A stretch of DNA of 6,898 nt, from the NCBI GenBank assembly GCA_946612185.1, contig CAMOEP010000114.1, positions 1-6,898 of the forward strand, read 5' to 3'. Made by a program: the position numbers and the translations under genes. Position 1 is the first letter of the stretch, and every line of letters starts with the position of its first letter. The DNA comes from an uncultured Ruminococcus sp. GTDB lineage: Bacteria; Bacillota; Clostridia; Oscillospirales; Ruminococcaceae. Of this stretch, positions 4,987 to 6,898 are shown piece by piece. Below the pieces are notes generated by a model. It made no database searches. It was not told where the DNA came from and saw only the letters and a list, made by a program, of their open reading frames with translations.

Positions 4987-5015
4987 TTGTAATTTTGCTG
5001 CAACTGTGTTATAAT
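4987..5015 (+). promoter_or_regulatory. Promoter of the acetyltransferase gene
   Basis: TTGTAA (4987-4992) and a perfect TATAAT (5010-5015) are 17 bp apart; the start would be near 5022, leaving a leader of about 19 nt. Confidence 0.7.
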
Positions 5016-5040
5016 ATAGAAAACATCAGGGAGGCATTAT

Positions 5041-5610
5041 ATGACAAACAAGGAATTTTTGGACGCTATGAACGGCGGTACTCATACCGACTGCGGCGGA
5101 GATATCCACCTGAAAATGCACCAGCTAAGTCAGGAGGCACTTCGCATAACTGCTGAAATAAACGGAAGCTACCACGAACCGGACACTCTGCGGAAACTTA
5201 TGGAGCAGCTTATCGGTCAGCCACTTGACGAAGGATTCAGTATGTTTCCCCCTTTCAACACCGACTGCGGAAAGAATATCCACATCGGCAAGGGCGTATT
5301 CATCAACTCCGGCTGCAAGTTCCAGGATCAGGGAGGTATCTTCATCGGTGACAGATGCCTTATCGGACATAACACCGTCATTGCCACCCTCAACCATGGA
5401 CTGCTCCCCGAAAAACGTGGTGACCTTATCCCCTCCCCTGTCCGCATCGGCAACGGTGTCTGGATAGGTTCGGGAAGTATTATCCTTCCCGGTGTGACTA
5501 TCGGTGACAATGCGGTCATCGGCGCTGGGTCTGTGGTCACTAAGGATATCCCGGCAGATATGATTGCTGTGGGAAATCCGGCTAAAATTTTAAGAAGTAT
5601 CTACGACTGA
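5041..5610 (+). CDS. Sugar O-acetyltransferase, hexapeptide-repeat (LacA/Maa type)
   Basis: A 189-residue left-handed beta-helix acetyltransferase, normal length for the maltose/galactoside O-acetyltransferase group, which moves acetyl from acetyl-CoA to a sugar hydroxyl in the cytoplasm. The helix runs from about residue 79 (NIHIGKGVFINSG, FIGDRCLIGHNTVI) to 168 (GVWIGSGSIILPGVTIGDNAVIGAGSVVTKDI). The NHG motif at 118-120 supplies H119, matching the catalytic His of LacA by position; N89 matches its substrate-binding Asn less surely. The end, VGNPAKILRSI, is the usual closing motif. The start is set by AGGGAGG (5028-5034), 6 nt upstream. The true substrate cannot be read from sequence. A flavodoxin gene follows after 119 bp; acetyltransferase and flavodoxin/cyclophilin-like genes are often neighbours in Clostridia, so the two may be one operon into which the 5619-5714 element was inserted. 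Confidence 0.9.
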   Translation: MTNKEFLDAMNGGTHTDCGGDIHLKMHQLSQEALRITAEINGSYHEPDTLRKLMEQLIGQPLDEGFSMFPPFNTDCGKNIHIGKGVFINSGCKFQDQGGIFIGDRCLIGHNTVIATLNHGLLPEKRGDLIPSPVRIGNGVWIGSGSIILPGVTIGDNAVIGAGSVVTKDIPADMIAVGNPAKILRSIYD

Positions 5611-5618
5611 ATCAATTA

Positions 5619-5714
5619 AGGCAACACCGCACAAAGACCGCCTAACGGCTTTGCGGCACATTTGCCCCTCATATTTTCCGGCATCTGCACCACAATCTCT
5701 GTGCGGTGTTGCCT
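5619..5714 (+). mobile_element. 96-bp MITE-like element with GGCAACACCGCAC tips
   Basis: The tips AGGCAACACCGCACAAAG (5619-5636) and CTCTGTGCGGTGTTGCCT (5697-5714) are inverted repeats matching in 17 of 18 positions. The inside (60 bp) has no reading frame but includes a short hairpin (GCCTAACGGC). Two shorter relatives lie at 1619-1651 and 3686-3723. This fits a non-autonomous transposable element or a REP-like palindrome. A possible 2-3 bp TAA target duplication flanks it (TTAA before, TAAA after), but this is not firm. It occupies nearly the whole gap between the acetyltransferase and flavodoxin genes, and the flavodoxin ribosome binding site starts 1 bp after its right tip. Confidence 0.7.
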
Positions 5715-5729
5715 AAAGGAGGGCTGCAC

Positions 5730-6860
5730 ATGAATAAACTCATTTCTATCATATGTCCCATAGTTTTCTCCGCCGGTACACTGATTTCCTGCGGTACTGG
5801 CGTGCAGCAGACTGCTATAATGAGCGATGATACTGCGTATAATTATACTGTAAATGATATTCAGAATTTGCAGGACTTCCTGCTCGGTAAGTCCTCCGGC
5901 GGCGAACTTTCCGGAAAACCTTACGACCTGAACGGCGATAATAAGTGGAACTCTTTCGACCTGACGCTTATGCGTGAAATGGTCACTATCCCGGATACTA
6001 ACAGTTCAGATACCCTGGTGGTATACTTCTCCCAGACCGGAAACACCGGAAAGATCGCTGAATACCTCATCGGTCTGACCCATGCGGACAGCTATGTTAT
6101 CGAAGCTGCTGTTCCATATACCGCTGAGGATATCAGCTATCAGAATAGCGGATGCCGTGCAAATCAGGAGCAGAATGACAAGTCAGTCCGCCCGGAAATT
6201 GCGTCCCCTATCGAGTCCCTTGACAGCTATGATACCATTTTCCTGGGATATCCAATATGGTGGGGAGAAGAACCCCGTATCATCGACACTTTCCTTGAAA
6301 GCTATGACTTCTCCGGCAAAACTGTCATCCCCTTCTGCACCTCCGCAAGCAGCGGCATCAGTACAAGTGAACGCAATATCGCAAGTCTTGCTGATATCGG
6401 CACTCAGCTTCCCGGAAAGCGCTTCCCCGGAAGTGCCTCGGAATCGGACGTTTCTGCATGGCTTGACAGTCTGGAACTTCCGGAAAAGCAGTCTCAGCAG
6501 AAGCTTATAATTGACATCAGCGGCACTCAGCTTACCGCAACCCTCGCTGACACTCAGGCAGCTAAGGAACTGGCTGAGAACATAAAAAGTTCCGGCTCTG
6601 TTACCGCTGAACTCAGTGAGTATGGCGGATTTGAAAAAGTCGGCAGTCTGCCCTGGTCACTGACAAAAAGCGACCAGCAGACCAAAACTAAACCCGGTGA
6701 CATTATGCTCTATCAGGGCGATAAAATGACAATCTTCTATGACTCAAATTCCTGGAGTTATACTCCTCTGGGTTCGATTGACAACATCACTCAGGACGAA
6801 TTATCAGAACTATTTGGAAACGGTGACATCACTGTTACGCTTACAATTAGGGCGTGTTGA
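5730..6860 (+). CDS. Lipoprotein: dockerin-like segment, flavodoxin, cyclophilin-like domain
   Basis: A 376-residue protein. Residues 1-21 are a lipoprotein signal with lipobox LISC (lipidated C21). About 40-86 is dockerin-like: one helix-type half without a calcium loop (YTVNDIQNLQDFLLG), then a full calcium loop DLNGDNKWNSFD (66-77) and its helix. About 95-250 is a flavodoxin of the Flavodoxin_4 type, with the FMN phosphate loop SQTGNTGK (101-108) and the GYPIWWGEEP flavin-side loop (173-182). About 258-373 is a cyclophilin-like domain (Cyclophil_like2 type) with NSWSYTPLGSIDN. The start at 5730 is chosen for AAAGGAGGG (5715-5723) and the signal peptide; a GTG at 5706 would read from the repeat. 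The final codons, from 6848 on, lie in the right IS end, so RAC replaces the native last few residues. It probably acts as a redox protein outside the membrane. Confidence 0.85.
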   Translation: MNKLISIICPIVFSAGTLISCGTGVQQTAIMSDDTAYNYTVNDIQNLQDFLLGKSSGGELSGKPYDLNGDNKWNSFDLTLMREMVTIPDTNSSDTLVVYFSQTGNTGKIAEYLIGLTHADSYVIEAAVPYTAEDISYQNSGCRANQEQNDKSVRPEIASPIESLDSYDTIFLGYPIWWGEEPRIIDTFLESYDFSGKTVIPFCTSASSGISTSERNIASLADIGTQLPGKRFPGSASESDVSAWLDSLELPEKQSQQKLIIDISGTQLTATLADTQAAKELAENIKSSGSVTAELSEYGGFEKVGSLPWSLTKSDQQTKTKPGDIMLYQGDKMTIFYDSNSWSYTPLGSIDNITQDELSELFGNGDITVTLTIRAC

Positions 6861-6898
6861 CACTATAATAATGCGCAGATTTTTGAGCAGAATTTCTA
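6848..6898 (+). mobile_element. Right IS end (inward-facing terminal inverted repeat)
   Basis: TAGGGCGTGTTGACACTA (6848-6865) is the exact inverse of 37-54, and the next 30 bp keep partial similarity up to CAGAATTT. The element body would continue to the right beyond the window. Because the inner sequences of the two copies differ as left and right ends of one IS do, the two elements may be in the same orientation, or they may be related but different IS. The stop codon of the flavodoxin gene (6858-6860) is inside this end. Confidence 0.6.

Noticed and set aside
5706..5729. GTG start for the flavodoxin gene adding eight residues
   Set aside because: It lies in the transposable element's right tip; the ATG at 5730 has the ribosome binding site and begins a perfect lipoprotein signal.
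1..6898. CRISPR array, tRNA or rRNA genes
   Set aside because: No regularly spaced direct repeats, cloverleaf or rRNA sequence seen on either strand.

Overview
The window reads as Gram-positive Clostridia DNA, most likely a gut or rumen Ruminococcus. Pointers are a dockerin-like segment of ruminococcal type (DLNGDNKWNSFD), AgrC/AgrA-like kinase and LytTR regulators, strong AGGAGG ribosome binding sites, TTGnnn-17-TATAAT promoters, and dispersed GGCAACACCGCAC palindromes that I associate with Ruminococcaceae genomes. The genus is an inference; no rRNA or marker gene is present.

Layout. The window is bracketed by two inverted copies of an 18-bp sequence (37-54 and 6848-6865) whose similarity continues outward, so both look like IS ends facing in. 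Left block, mostly minus strand: a four-helix membrane protein (63-557), a terminator (641-668), a wrecked ABC transporter gene (693-973) with an internal piece turned round, and a Ser/Thr-rich lipoprotein (989-1468) that was probably first in an operon with the ABC gene. Centre, plus strand: a LytTR response regulator (1670-2368) and an AgrC-like GHKL histidine kinase (2384-3670) in one operon; then a separate promoter drives a 26-codon peptide gene (3841-3921) followed 3 nt later by a second LytTR regulator (3925-4638). Next comes a dense 400-bp intergenic region with a terminator, a minus-strand small RNA candidate (about 4720-4858) and its promoter. Right block, plus strand: a hexapeptide-repeat sugar O-acetyltransferase (5041-5610), a 96-bp MITE-like element (5619-5714), and a secreted lipoprotein joining a dockerin-like segment, a flavodoxin and a cyclophilin-like domain (5730-6860), whose last codons lie in the right IS end.

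How it works together. The most striking signal is that two promoters, one for the peptide plus second regulator (plus strand) and one for the small RNA (minus strand), carry the same arrangement: two 9-bp boxes built on GTT, 12 bp apart, then 10 bp, a -35 box, 17 bp and a -10 box. The box spacing is the one known for LytTR (AgrA/ComE-type) DNA-binding domains. I infer a compact cell-signalling circuit: kinase and first regulator sense an input and switch on the peptide/second-regulator operon and a regulatory RNA, comparable in logic to staphylococcal agr (P2 and P3/RNAIII) but with no AgrB-like processing enzyme in the window and a peptide unlike AgrD.
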